Below are positions 11,369 to 23,834 of a stretch of DNA of 64,000 nt, in pieces. Where the stretch lies: the NCBI GenBank assembly GCA_026027325.1, contig JAMSLZ010000009.1, positions 62,001-126,000 of the forward strand, in the 5' to 3' direction. The translations under genes and the position numbers were made by a program. Numbering within the stretch: the stretch's first letter is position 1; the number at the start of each line of letters is the position of its first letter. Under the pieces are notes generated by a model, which made no database searches, was not told the DNA's origin, and saw only the letters and a list, made by a program, of their open reading frames with translations. This stretch comes from Actinomucor elegans. Taxonomy: Eukaryota > Mucoromycota > Mucoromycetes > Mucorales > Mucoraceae.

Positions 11369-13153
11369 CTATTTATCTGTAAGATAACTACCATAATTTT
11401 GATTTGATGCTGTAGAATCTGCCAATAAGGTGTCCCAAGGATCGCAAGTCTCTGCAACTGCTGTAGGTATTGTTTGAGGTTTCGTTGCAGAAGGTTGCTG
11501 ATAAGGGTGATGACGGTGCGTCTTATGATGATCTAGAGAAGGTCTTTTTGTTGGTTGCGCTTGAGGTTTTGAAAACGAGAAAGAGTATCCGTTTGTGAGA
11601 CGAACGGGTTCAAAGGAAGAAACCGGATCATTGTCCACTACAGCAGCTGGTGGAGAAGTTGCTGGTGAAGATGTGGTATTGTACGAGCAATCGGATGATA
11701 ATGATGAAGCATAGGATGCTTGTGCATTATTATTGTTGGTAGCGTTTTGTTGAGCTATTTTCCAGAAATCAATACCCAAAAGAGCAGATATATCAGCAGG
11801 ATTTAGCTGTTGATGATGGCTTTGTTCCAATAAAGGTTGAGGACGATTTTCGTTTTCTTCGGCTCGTTTCAACTCTTCCTGCTGTTGCTTTTGCTGTTGT
11901 TTGAAATCAAGTTCACTGAGACCTTGAAGACGTCTCCAATGGTTGGTTGTGCGACGTAAATCGTAATCAATGGTCAAGAACCAGTATTTCTCAAAGAATT
12001 CGGGGGGTAACTGCCAGTTCGCTGCAATAGCAGGATCGCCACCATGGAAAACAGAATGTGCTAGCAAACAACGGAAACAATCATCCAAATCAAATTGATC
12101 TCTAAAAAGAATCATACGGTCTCGCATATGAGGGGTTGGGATCAAGTCGATACGGGGATCATGAGGTATTGTCAGCTAATTAAATCATATTACTAAAGGT
12201 TTTTCCCCACGTATTTTTTTTTTTTTTTTTTTTTTTTTTACCTGTAGAATAGTAGGCTGGATAGCAAAAGGAATAGCATCCATACGAACACAGGCAGATT
12301 GAAGACGAAGACGAAGACGAAGTGTCTGGATAGCAGCAAGATTAGACGTAAGTGGTTCTTCTGTTAACATGACAGGACGGGGGCCGTTATTTTGAGAAGT
12401 ATCGGTAGGATGTTCTGAGTCAGAATTAACTGAACCTGGAGAAAGTGGAGGTATGGTTGCGTCTTCATCCTGAGGCTCTAATGGATGCACAAGATCCTCA
12501 GTGGGAAAATCAGCGTCGTACATGGCATCTGGGGATTGTTGGTGGGGTACAGCTACGGGTGCTGACTTGACAGTGATTGGTTGTTGAGGCTGGGGCGAAT
12601 GGTGAATACCTTCTTTAGTAATAACAATTGAGCCAGTAGAAAGGTAACGGTCTCGCTGTTTCATTGTATGTCTATAGCCAAATAGTTTGGAAGGAATAGG
12701 TAGTTTGTTATTAGCATTAACACTGATGTAGGTTGATATGGATTCAGGAATTGATTGTGCAAGAACAGATAAAGCCTGTTCGTTAATGTAGGGTCCGTGC
12801 TGGGGAATGACCAAATTATGCTGAAAGCAGACAAGCTGAAGAGTCAAAACGATGCCTTTGAGGTACCAGTTTTCGGAACGCATGATCTCTTGGTCTGCTT
12901 TTAATTGTTCGTTCTCTACATGTAGTTTATCTCTTTGCTCACGGATCTGTTTAATCGCAATTTCTAATTCACGCATATGGCGCTCTTTACGCTCTCGAAA
13001 AGCTCGCTGCGCTGCTCTGTTTTGTGCTTTACGGAGTGCAGGAGAGGCTGGATTAGGTTTTCTTCCGGGCTTCTTTCTGACCTTTACTGGTTGCTCTGAT
13101 GGCGACGTATTTTCCATTGAAATACTCTCGTTATCTGATAATTCTTGATGCAT
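11369..13153 (-). CDS. bZIP transcription factor with DUF3425-like domain
   Basis: Two exons, 13153-12242 and 12175-11369, 572 residues. The basic region KAQNRAAQRAFRERKERHMR (about 42-61) is of the fungal AP-1/Yap type (NxxAQxxFR), followed by a leucine zipper to about residue 95. After a Pro/Ser-rich linker, residues around 300-375 (LTIPHDPRIDLIPTPHMRDR ... LPPEFFEKYWFLTIDYDLRR then TNHWRRLQG) match the DUF3425 domain found behind many fungal bZIPs. The C-terminus is Gln/Asn/Ser-rich, a likely activation region. It should be a nuclear sequence-specific regulator; targets are unknown, and the paired Cys domains of Yap1 are not seen, so oxidative-stress sensing is not implied. The single intron carries a 26-nt homopolymer right after its donor; the splice restores ILQ|LTIP. 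Confidence 0.9.
12214..12239. repeat. T26/A26 homopolymer inside the bZIP intron
   Basis: A run of 26 T on the + strand, that is A26 in the transcript, directly after the GTA of the donor site. Such runs are prone to length change and to sequencing error. Confidence 0.9.
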
Positions 13154-14705
13154 TATTAAAAAAAAAAATTGAAAAGAAAAAATTAGGGAAAAGAGTTTAA
13201 CAAATGGATTTCTTTTATACCAAAAAGCGGGGTCGAGTTCAAACTAAGCGGGTTTTGGATAACAGAAGAATCCAACAGAGACCTCTAGAGGTTTCTATTC
13301 TGTGTTTGCTACTGGTTCGTCCCCCATATATTACACATTTTGTGTTCTTTTTCTTTTTTCTCCAGTATATTATGGCATTTGATTACCCATTAAAAGATTT
13401 ACCTTGATTATTTGTTAACGACAGTTCAATCAGTATTATTTGTGGAGAAGTCGGTAAGAAACTTTAGTGTACAGTGTAACATTAAGAGGTTTGTATGATA
13501 CATTTTGCCTTTTTCGCGCTGCAAGAGTTTTTATTCGCGTGTGACTCAGGTAGTGTACTGACACTTCCGTGACATCTTTTATTCAAGACTAATCTGCTAT
13601 TACTCTCTAATAAACGTCATTAATGATGGGATATACAATTATAATTGAAAATGGAGAGGTAATACAAGCAAATAGAGATAGTATCAAAGCGGAGATGTGC
13701 AAATATACCACTGATCAATGGATCGGGAAAGCTTAGCACCGGTGCCTTTGCTTATTATTGGGTGTCAAAATAAAATTCCACCAGGTACAACAACTCATTC
13801 TGGACATGAATTACTTTTCAAATGCAACATTTCACTGAGATCGGTTAAGAGATCTAGTCTTAAATAGTGTATTCCAAAATATTTGTCTATAAATTATAAT
13901 ACTAAAAAATTAATTCGTGCATACATGACTCTTTCTGTTCTAATAAACCTTATAGAAGGTTGTATTTTCTTTATAATACTGTAACCCACATAAATTAAAA
14001 CTCAGATTTGTTCCAAGGTAAAAATACTGTCTACTAACAGTTTTGTGATGAACTTTGACGTTAAAATATGAATATGAAACTGCTTTCACCTAAAAGTACA
14101 CGTTTAATTATATATTCTATTGGTATTTAATGATTTACTCTGATTTTCAAAAAGCTAGTAGAATTCTTTTGATTTTTGTATATAAATTTCTAGTATCATG
14201 GAGTATACTATGGGAAATTTAAAATGATTTAATAAAGGGTGCTGAAGCAAAACAGTAGTTATAGCCAAGGTCGGAAGCGATACATAATGTGATATAAGCT
14301 CTTTAGTAATAAGAAACATGTAATGGTTGATACGTAATAATGAAAACAAGCTCGCATATTGCACTTCACATCCTCTTTATTCAACGACAATAATGAATTA
14401 AAACAGTCTGATTTTTGTTCACAATGTGTTAAGAGTGCCGTAGTATGGAGAACTAATTATGTAGGTGAACGTAAGCTAAGTATGTATTTTATATACAGAT
14501 TGCTGGAAAATAGAGCACTTTATATCTATCCAAAAAAAAACTATACATTTTCTTTGTTACTATTGTTCAATCACATATGAAATCCTGCTTTATGAGTAAT
14601 AAAAAAAAGGAGTATTTCTAAACAATAAACCTAACAATATATATAGTACAATTCGCCTATAAGGTCAAGCTTATTACCTTCAAGATTTCTATTCAACAAA
14701 AATGA

Positions 14706-14741
<36 letters not shown>

Positions 14742-16219
14742 AATATATCGTTCGCATTAGAGACATATGGGGAAATGACTTAATGTTAGTTATCTAAGTC
14801 ATTTGAATGCAATACTACAAATTACATGTCAATTTCATGTAATTTACTGTCGCTTACTTTAAACTTCATTAAAGTGCAAATCACCGACACAATTAGTAGG
14901 GTCACTGCATACTTCATAAACTTTTCGAAAATTGGAAAAGCTTGACAGTTATCAATAGCGTTGGCCATATTACAATAAGGTATAACAGTATTAGAGCATT
15001 AAGATAAATTTGACAAAAAGAATTCTTACTAGCACTTATTGCCTTATAGTTCATCATAATCAACTAGTTTACTTGTAATTTATTGCTGTAGAATGGCTAT
15101 ATCTTTTTGTGTGCCCCAAATAAATTGTTTCTTTTTTCTTTTTCCTTCTCTTTTAGCTTATACTTTTTTTTTTACGCTTCTAATACCTTATAGCAAGAGA
15201 AAAGCTTCTAAATGCTCCTTAGCACCTAACTGGTCCGAATAATGTAAGCAATTTACAATCAACATTGATGATCATAAGCAGGTATCAAAAGCATGATTGA
15301 ACAAAAATTTGACTCATTTAATGATATCCTAGTTGCAAGACAACAAACACCAGCGACATCGGTGCATCTTCAGTAGAATATTTCAGTACTGCCTCAACAC
15401 TAATTACTTTAAGTAATTTATAGCTTCTACTAAAAATTGAATATAACCAACTCAAACTTAAGTATGTTAAGTATTTGTTAAAAACCAGAATATTTAGCCC
15501 CAGTGATGATGACATAGAAAAAATGATGAGCATACCGTTTAAAATAACTTCAAACGCATATCAATTATTTGTAAAACGCGATTCTAATGTTCATGTGATG
15601 AAGCTCTGAAAAGATCTAACCAGTCAAGGAAGATTATAGCTTTTATAAGCGATTTTACCAGAAGCAAAGGACAGCGATAATCGTTTATCCGCTATCAAAA
15701 AAAGTATGGTTATGGCTTTGCGACTTCATTCTGCAGCCAAAGTGGATTAAAAGGTACAAGTGCAGCAAGAGTCAACAAGTACTGAATACTGTCTTTTTTG
15801 ACATTAAAAAAATAGCCAATGTACCATTTACCCAAAAGACCAATTCAAGAATACATTCAAGCTCGACAAGACCAAGTTCAAAGACGCATTAAAAATCATT
15901 AGCATATAATTTATATAGAAATAATATTACTTTAGTGTTTAAATAAAGCAAGCTATGTAATATTTCATTCAAACGGTAGTTACACTGTTTAAAAGTTTAC
16001 ATTTCATTGGTTAAACTATGGATATTGCTTCTTGTAGTACTGATTCTTGTAAACCATAAGGTTTCAGATTCGATTTTACTTTAAGCAATCTTTGATGGTA
16101 GAGAAACTAACTTTTAATGACGAGTATATTCTTCAACTTTATATATTATTTCTTCTTTATTTCATTCATTTCATCTGAAAGTATATATTTATAATTCATA
16201 GATAAATGCATCTGATGGA
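13154..16219. other. Spacer, no gene supported
   Basis: About 3 kb. It begins with the A/T-rich leader of the bZIP gene. Short open frames (13204-13407, 14155-14580, 15318-15533 and a 49-residue one at 13719-13868) show no family, conserved motif or intron support. Around 15600-15910 the + strand has a stretch that reads almost like coding sequence but is broken by stops. A T28 run lies at 14711-14738. Confidence 0.5.
14711..14738. repeat. T28 homopolymer
   Basis: Uninterrupted run of 28 T in intergenic DNA. Confidence 0.9.
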
Positions 16220-18552
16220 TCACTCTGTTTCTTTTTGGATAATCTCATCTTGAGGAGTTGTTGCATTACTCTTTACGCCTTGTTGGTTGATTCGAACGTT
16301 ATTTCGGTCAATTTCATCTTGACAAACTGTCGTTTTAATTTCATGTCTATCAATGGAATTGATGTCCAATATAAATTCTCCAAAAATCATTTGGAAAGGC
16401 TCTGCATTTTGACTTATCATCTCGTTTATCTCGATTTTGCGTTGAATACCAATACGAACAATATGAGGCATCAATCTGTTTGCAATTTGACCATAATCGA
16501 TAGATTCAGAATTATTTTTCAGTACTACTTGACACTCTTTTTCTAAGCTCTCGAAAACAGCATACAAACTTTCAATTCCATCCCAGAGGCGTTGAAGCTC
16601 GGTTTTTAGGGTGATCATTTCACTGGATGCTTCGCATTTACTAGAAACATTTGGCTTGCAAGCACAGTTGATGGCGTTCTCGACACTGGTGGACTCTAAA
16701 AGACGCTCTTGAAGTTTTTCAATTTCATCTTCACATTCAAGTCGTTCAGCCATGTCTTTCATGAGCAGCTCATTGAATCTTGAGATAAAGTCGCCCTTCT
16801 CAGTGGTGAAGCCTCTTATATCATAACCAATGCTACCTTTGTTGACCTTATTAACATCTGGATTCTTTTTCAAGCCTTGTTTAATACCTCCAAGCTGAGT
16901 TTCATATTGCTTGCGGAGAAGTTGTAGTAAACCTAGAAGACACAAGTTACACTTGCAAGCATGTTTGGCACAATTGTCCTCAAGCTTTTTATACTGATTA
17001 CTCAAATCTTCAACAAGATTTGTTTGGCCTTTCATACTGGAAGTTAATTTGTCAAACTCTTTGCTTAAGGAAAATATAGCTGATTCTTGAAATATATCTC
17101 CACGGCCTTGGCAATGACATTGAGATTTTTTGCATTTGGCTTTCAACTTTGAAATAGAATCGTTGACTTTCTTGGTATTGCCGTCCTTTTCCTTGACAGT
17201 ATTGTTCAGATATTGTATTCTAACTTCAAGCTCATTTATCCTGGCGGTAGTATGTACGTTACTGAGACATGTTTGTACTGCTTCTGCAAGGCTATTTAAC
17301 GTTACATGTACTTGACTTCTAGCACTTTCAAGTTGCTTCAATTCTACGATTTCAGTTGTGGGTTTTACGAGACACTTATCGATGATATCAAGGCAAGGTT
17401 CTAACGCGGTAAGTCTTCCAGTGAAAGACGCAAGATGTCGTAAATCGGTGACATCAACACGACCCTCGATCGCAACAATATTTCTCTGAAGTTGCTCCAG
17501 CCGTTGCGCGAATTCATGATTGAGGGTATGAACAGAGGAAGGTTCCAGCATTTCAATCTTTTCAATCAACTCCTTCATCTGCCGAGTCAAGCCATAGCTG
17601 GTGCCTTCTATACATGCTTCTATCGCCCCAACAATCCTATCAAGTCCTTGTAAGTGATCGACGTACTGAGCATCTATTCTAGCGTTCAATGGGGTTTTCA
17701 CTTTTGTTAAACTTGTACTGTGTTTGTTAACAACGGTTTTCATTGTTTGACGGTTTATATTCAGGGTGCTTTCTTGGATTTGACGGTTTTCTTGCTCAAT
17801 GCTAATTAGAGTTTGATCATGCTTGATAAAATTCTCGGTATTAAGCTCTTGCTGTGTCTCAAAGCTTTTGACCATTGAATCATTCGCCTTGATTGGAGTT
17901 TCTAAAGAAGGGACTTGTTCACTAAACGTTTGGTAAACTTGATTAGTACGCTCAATGATCTTTTGTATATCTTTATTTTTGTATGAAAGGCCTCTGAATC
18001 GAGCTTCTATGTTATTCATTCGTTCATCTAAATGAATAATTGCATTGGCAGCCATCTCTTGGTCTATTTGCTGAAGATAAAATTTACAACGATGGTCTGT
18101 CTGTTTAATAAAATAAATTTTAATAAATGATGTATTGGTTATGACATTCAAGGGTTATTACCAATTGGATCAAGGATTTGACTCGATGAAGCTCTGCTTT
18201 AATTAGAGATATATCTTCTTGAAAAGCGGTTGTATTGATAAGCTCTTTTCTACTGGTCTCTTGTAGTTCCATAATTGCAGTATGGATTTGTATTTGATTC
18301 CTTTCTATGTCCTTAATAGCTTCATTCCGGAATAAAACCTTCCTCATCATTAGCATTGGGAGTAAAATTCTTGTTTACTTTTCTTAGTTTATATACCTCA
18401 TCAATATGCGTTTCTAGATACTGAAGCCTATGATTGAAAAAACTGATGGGTATTTGCATGAAGCGAGTATCAATTGAAGAAAATTGTTCATCTGTATAGT
18501 TTCGTGCTTTTAAAAGTCTTCTTTGAACGTCTTCGGTAAACACTATTATCAT
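16220..18552 (-). CDS. Coiled-coil protein with repeated cysteine motifs, uncharacterised
   Basis: Three exons, 18552-18397, 18338-18162 and 18100-16220, give 737 residues. Joins keep frame: ETHIDE|VLFRNEAIKD and SLIQL|TDHRCKFYLQQ. Most of the protein is predicted by eye to be long amphipathic helix with heptad-like spacing (for example KLEDNCAKH, LERLQ-type runs). Three cysteine clusters sit between helices: CKKSQCHC, CAKHACKCNLC and CACKPNVSSKC; the first two share C-x4-C-x-C. These could bind metal or form disulphides, but no known zinc-finger class fits. There is no signal peptide or membrane segment, so it is probably cytosolic or nuclear and structural. The start is the first ATG of the frame; an upstream coding exon with donor GTAAGT near 18692 (reading MWLFSSVW) cannot be excluded. 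Confidence 0.7.
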
Positions 18553-19873
18553 TTAAGATATTACTATAGGCTTCGGTACAGCATGCTATTATTATACCTT
18601 TAGAGTAATACTTCGTGAGCTGATTGAAAATAAGAATTGCTGGGGGCAAAGTACGAGTTCAATATCAAGTAACGTAATCGCTTTGAAACTTACCCAGACT
18701 GAAGAAAAGAGCCACATCTGGATAACAAGCAAATGTATACACCCAAAAAGAGGTTGTATACATATCAGATATCATCTCGCCAATAATTTAAAGCAAATGA
18801 AAGCAAAAAGAAAAAGGTGCCTTATATCATCATCTCTGAGGCCTACTATATAGGCTTTATTCATTGTGTTGAGTTAGGATTGATTTCATTTTATCTTAGG
18901 ATTGTATCAAGTTCCTATAGTTACCAAAGAACTAGGTTATAGTCAGCTATAATAAACTATTTAGATTTATAAAAAGTTTCTAACTACTTCTCCCAAATAA
19001 GTTTATTTATTATGAGTTATATACCTTGTTATTTATAAGACAGATGTAAGTTGACGAGGTAAAGGAAATGAAGAGATATTGCCGAACCAAATACAATGGT
19101 TTATTGAAAGATGGACTTTAATGTCTAATGGCTGCAACTTGATTCTTTGTTGGTCAAATGGTTCATTGTCTCACCAAAATAAAGAACTATGTTATTCTTG
19201 GTAGAATATTGATTCGAATAAAAAATTTACTAGAGATATACCATTAGTATCGATAGTAGATAAATTTTATATAAACATTTGAGGCCGCTATACTAGCTTT
19301 ACCCGGTTTATTCGCAGTTGGTGGGTCGAGACATACTAGTTGATAAAATAAATTTTAGTCCATGTATGAGAAATTTATGCAATTCATTGCCAATAATGCT
19401 ATATACTATTATTATTCATTGCTCTTGAGTTGAATAATGGTTCTACATAATGAGTGTCATATCTTGCTTTAAACATGCAACTGTTATCAAGGGCTATTCC
19501 ATTGAACATAAGCTGATCAAGAGACCTACAAATACTAAATTTTAATGGCCTAGGTTTAAAAGAAATATATTTAAGAATTTACTCCATTTTGGTTCCTGTA
19601 AAGGTATGACTCAAACTCTCATACAAAGCTCTGCATCTACAAATAAAGTTGTCAATATAGGTACTATTAAAACATGACAGCTGAAAAAGCAGATTGGTAT
19701 TAAATACTCATTCCGCAATGCAAATTAAATTCTTACACTTTGGACTGTGTGACAAAATGAAAGTGCAGAAACTTGCCTCATAGATAGAAGAATACTAGAC
19801 TTCATTCTTTTTATAGAAGTGCTGTAATCTACAACTAGAAAATCAATAATATGATTATAAAAACAAATTTAGC

Positions 19874-19922
<49 letters not shown>

Positions 19923-21360
19923 CTTGAGCTACTAATCAGATGTAATGTTTGAACGAGGTCTGCTGAGAGGTCTGGAGATCATTACGTTTAATTATATAAA
20001 TGTATTACGAGAATATAGAGTAGGTTGATAAACTCTTAATAAATAAAAATCCTTATGCCTCTTAGCCGTCTTAACTTGGAAAACTTTGACAATAGCAATA
20101 ATCTAGTAGATGATAACTGACTTTAACTCAATAAATGCTCATTTAATGCAAATATATATAAAATAAGTAAATATTTATAACCTAAAAGAAGAATTTTAGT
20201 ATTTTATTAGTGTGAAACGAAGAAATATATAGAAATAAGAGAGTTCTGGACAAACAATATGGTGTCTAGATGAGAAAAATCTAATAAAATCTATCTCAAT
20301 TAAACTACGAAAATGTATAGTGTTCAGCACTCAGTTGTCCTAGATGTTGTAATTTAGATATAAGCTCTGAATACTATGGTTAAACCAATGATATCTGATG
20401 GTTCAAGATATAATATCCATGTAAACGTACATTATACTCCTCGCTAGTGCATGTATAAGTCATGCAAAGTAAAAAATAAATACAGTTGATGTATGCAGAT
20501 TATAAATTTTGCATTATTTGGATCATTGATACTAGTATAAAAGCGGGAGGGTTTTCTGCCTAGAGTGTCAGTAATTGTTTAATTATATTCAAGGTGTACC
20601 ATCCTCCAAGGACATGAGCAGTACACTAGCCGAAATATAGCTGCATGGGTATCGATGGCTACTATGTCCATGGGTAAACCGTTGCTGATCTTGGTGATTA
20701 TATTGTTTTAAATACTTTGGTTATTATCCCATATGAGAAAGCTCGCATCAAAATTTCCATCCTAACATTTCATATCTTGTTGACAGTAAGTAGGAATAGA
20801 AACATAAACAGTCGTAATGAAAGAAACAGCAGCACCAAGAACATAAATAGTAGTAATAGTAATAGTAGAGGAAACCATAGCAACAGCTTGGTATTATTCA
20901 CGATATACATATTCATTAGCAGTCTCAAAGCAAATGCTATATCTTATGAGTAATTACTGTTAGTGCAGACAGCAAACCTTGGGACTGCCATTATTGAACA
21001 CAGTAAAGATGAAGTGCAACACAAAGGAGACACAAGAAAACATCTGCATATTTAAGTGCTCCTTGTACGATAAATGACGCTGTTCAAAAGTTATTTATGA
21101 AGATAGAATGGCAAATGTTCACTGATAGAATATTACAAGAATGATAAACGTGTAGTGATAGACTAATGCTCGAATTTTTGCGCGCAAATTGCATTATATA
21201 CTATATGACAAAGCAATCTAATTTATGCACATTATCAAGTGAATTTCTACGAATAAGCATTGCTGATGTAGTTTCATTCAAGTATATATACTAGTGAACG
21301 TTTGGGAATGTATTCCTACTTTATTGATAAATGATTACTTCACTCACTATCAGACCTTGC
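18553..21360. other. Spacer, no gene supported
   Basis: About 2.8 kb of AT-rich DNA. It contains a T42 run (19877-19918), and a short AGTAATAGTAAT low-complexity run near 20840-20870. A 50-codon stop-free stretch near 19057-19210 lacks an ATG and homology. Nothing here supports a gene. Confidence 0.5.
19877..19918. repeat. T42 homopolymer
   Basis: Uninterrupted run of 42 T, the longest homopolymer in the window. Confidence 0.9.
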
Positions 21361-22531
21361 TTAAGCAGCTGGAGGAAGTGGACTTTGCTTGTATTGCTCT
21401 GGAATACGTTCTAAGACTTCAACCTTGTCTCCAACGCGAATCGTACCAGATGTCAAAGGAACAACATCGCAGCAAAATACACCGTCCTTAGGTGAATCAG
21501 CAAAACTGCGTCTTAATTTCAAATAATCAGTGGGGCCTTTGCCATCCCACTCGTCTTTCTTTCCAGTATCTTGATTAATACTAGGAACTGATACAAAATA
21601 TAGAGATAGTGAGCTAATCGAGTTCAAATCTTTCTAGTATGCATATTTTACCTGTACAACGAGCAATAGGCTGAATAATGTATACGGTAACATCACCGAC
21701 TCTAAATATATACAAAGTAATATATATTACTATGGATGAATCAGGTCAAACGGTAAAACCTACTTTGCTACCAACCACCCGTCTTCTTCCCACGGAACCG
21801 TACCCTTGATGGTGATGTTGTTTCTAAATCGGTTCATAGGGATTTCATTGCCTTTACTGATACCGGTTTCCAATAAACCTTTGTTGACGTCCTCTAAACT
21901 AGAGGAGAAACCAAACGAGATGGGAGACCAGTCAGAGAATGCACTATGAACACCTTCAAGTTTAGGATGAGCAGGTCGATTGTAGATACCTTTTTTAGGA
22001 TCTTCCAGTGTTACTAATCGAACGTTGATGACAGGTTCGTCACTCTTGACAGGATCATCTACGCTATGGTTGTTTTGACGATCGTGATCACGATGATTGA
22101 AAAGGAACTGGGTGATCCATTCACCTGCTTCATCGCCCATATCGTATACGGTCAACTTGCTTTTCCACAGATCGACGGTACGCTTAGTAAGCAAACTCAA
22201 ATCTTGTTTTAAAGGTAAAGAGATTGGGGCTTGGCCATCAGCCGAGAGAGTTAACGTATTGTCATCTTCGTTAACGGCTGACTTAAGAAGCGACAAAGAA
22301 GCAAACTTTCTATTCACGATATGATTGTTTATATTGCCTTACTTTTTTAAAGATCGGTAGGGTTTACCTTTGAGTGATAAAGCGGTTGGAATCATCCTGA
22401 ACAATCATGAAGCGACGATCATTGACGATGCCCAAGTTGTCTACCTTGCATTCTTGTAATTGAATGTAGTGGCACGATTTTATGGGATAGATATGGATAC
22501 TTTCAACTGTAGGAAGATCTACGGAAGGCAT
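21361..22531 (-). CDS. MOSC-domain molybdenum cofactor protein (mARC-like)
   Basis: Four exons on the minus strand: 22531-22368, 22309-21764, 21701-21652, 21587-21361; 328 residues. The MOSC_N beta-barrel begins at once (VESIHIYPIKSC ... NDRRFMIVQ ... FITQRKFASLSLL), followed by the MOSC domain with the motif GDVTVYIIQPIARCTVPSIN; Cys252 there is the expected molybdenum ligand. The end has the usual SGTIRVGDKVEVLE. Relatives (mARC1/2) reduce N-hydroxylated bases such as amidoximes with electrons from cytochrome b5 and its reductase. Unlike mammalian mARC no N-terminal membrane anchor is present, so it may be cytosolic. It is divergent from ERG3, which also needs cytochrome b5. Physiological substrate unknown. 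Confidence 0.9.
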
Positions 22532-23834
22532 TTGATAAAGTAATAATGAAATAATTCAAGTGAAAGAAGAGTGTCCTTCTCACGTACCTGTCTACTGCGG
22601 GAATTATTAAGCCCCAATTTGATCGCTTGGTGTGGGACAAGCAGGAATCAAAAGTAAGCATTATACCAAAGACTTTTAATAAAGGTTTGAACTGTAACAG
22701 TTTATGATTGACAGACAGTTGCTTGTTTAGTTTAAAGATCTAAATCGAAATTCTTGAGCAGATTTTTAATAATAAAAATACCCTGATAAACGTAGTGTCT
22801 ACAAGCAAAGTTGTTGCATAATTTTACTACACAGATACAAACATAGTATACTATTGCATACAAATTTTTGAAATTACTCGTCAATATTTTGGGTTTTTAG
22901 TATTATATTATTAGATCAGATTTGTAGTATAATAAAAGCATAGAAAAACTAATTTGGGATACTTCACAATATATAGAATAATCAGCATTAACAAATTATG
23001 CCCTAACATGCATTTTTCTTGATCGATGACACGATCAAAGTTTAGCAGAGCGGTATTAGTTTAACCGATTCTTACTAATCGATTTGATTGGCTTTCGGCA
23101 ATGAAACGGTAAAACAACTAAATTAAAACTCCATGAACTGCGTAGCGGGAACTAAATTAAAGACAGTCAGCCAAATTTATTGGCCTACGGTGAAGAAATT
23201 CTCGGGGCAAACTTTTGTTCTCGAGAAAAAGTGCTTTTAATGGTAATAAACTATTACATGGCCTTTAAATAAAGTTTATACGGAATTTGATTGCGCACTG
23301 AATGGTGCATAAATCCGATTGAGTTTTGTATTAAAATATCGAACCAGATGCTATTTTTTTTGGAGTTTGGAGTCCCTCCTGAAAGATTGTCTCATAGAAA
23401 TAAAGCGTGCTCTTTTGTTGATATTCTGAGTTTAAATTTAGATTATCATCAATCCCCATCCATGGAGTGTCATTTGTTTAGTTGAAAAGGCACTTGGTCA
23501 CGAAGTTTTGTCAAGTTTTTATTTGTTGATTCGGTTAGGATCTGATAAGAAAATTTTTGATAGGTTGCTTGCCAAGCCATTCATAGTAACCTTGACATTG
23601 AACTACGACTACAATAATAAAAGTAAAAATGTGGCCGTAATCAAATAATCAAATAATAGTGGTGTGATAATAGTGGTTGACACATTGAAAAAGAAACACA
23701 AAGATGCGGACTGACATACAGAAATTCCCGAGTTAAGAAAAAAACACCTTTTCTGCTGTATTTTAATTATTTTATTCTATTTAACTCGTCTAGCTTCCCT
23801 TGTCCTTTTTCCCTTTTCTTTATCATCAATCACT
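22532..23834. other. Divergent promoter region, MOSC gene / ERG3
   Basis: 1.3 kb between two start codons that face away from each other. It must hold both promoters. A pyrimidine-rich tract (TTTTTCCCTTTTC type) precedes the ERG3 start, and an SRE-like box is at 23659-23668. No gene is seen; the 64-codon frame at 23291-23485 has no support. Confidence 0.6.
23659..23668 (-). promoter_or_regulatory. SRE-like element upstream of ERG3
   Basis: On the minus strand ATCACACCAC, one base off the sterol regulatory element ATCACCCCAC bound by SREBP-type factors. It lies about 170 bp before the ERG3 start codon, a fitting place for a sterol or oxygen-regulated gene. A 10-mer match alone can be chance. 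Confidence 0.35.

Noticed and set aside
13719..13868. 49-codon + frame (MDRESLAPVPLLIIGCQNKIPP)
   Set aside because: Too short and unsupported to call a gene.
15600..15910. Stretch reading partly like a coiled-coil protein on the + strand
   Set aside because: Several stops interrupt it and no intron set restores the frame; no parent gene recognised.
19057..19210. 50-codon stop-free stretch (NQIQWFIERWTLMSNG)
   Set aside because: No ATG, a stop directly before it and no recognisable relatives.
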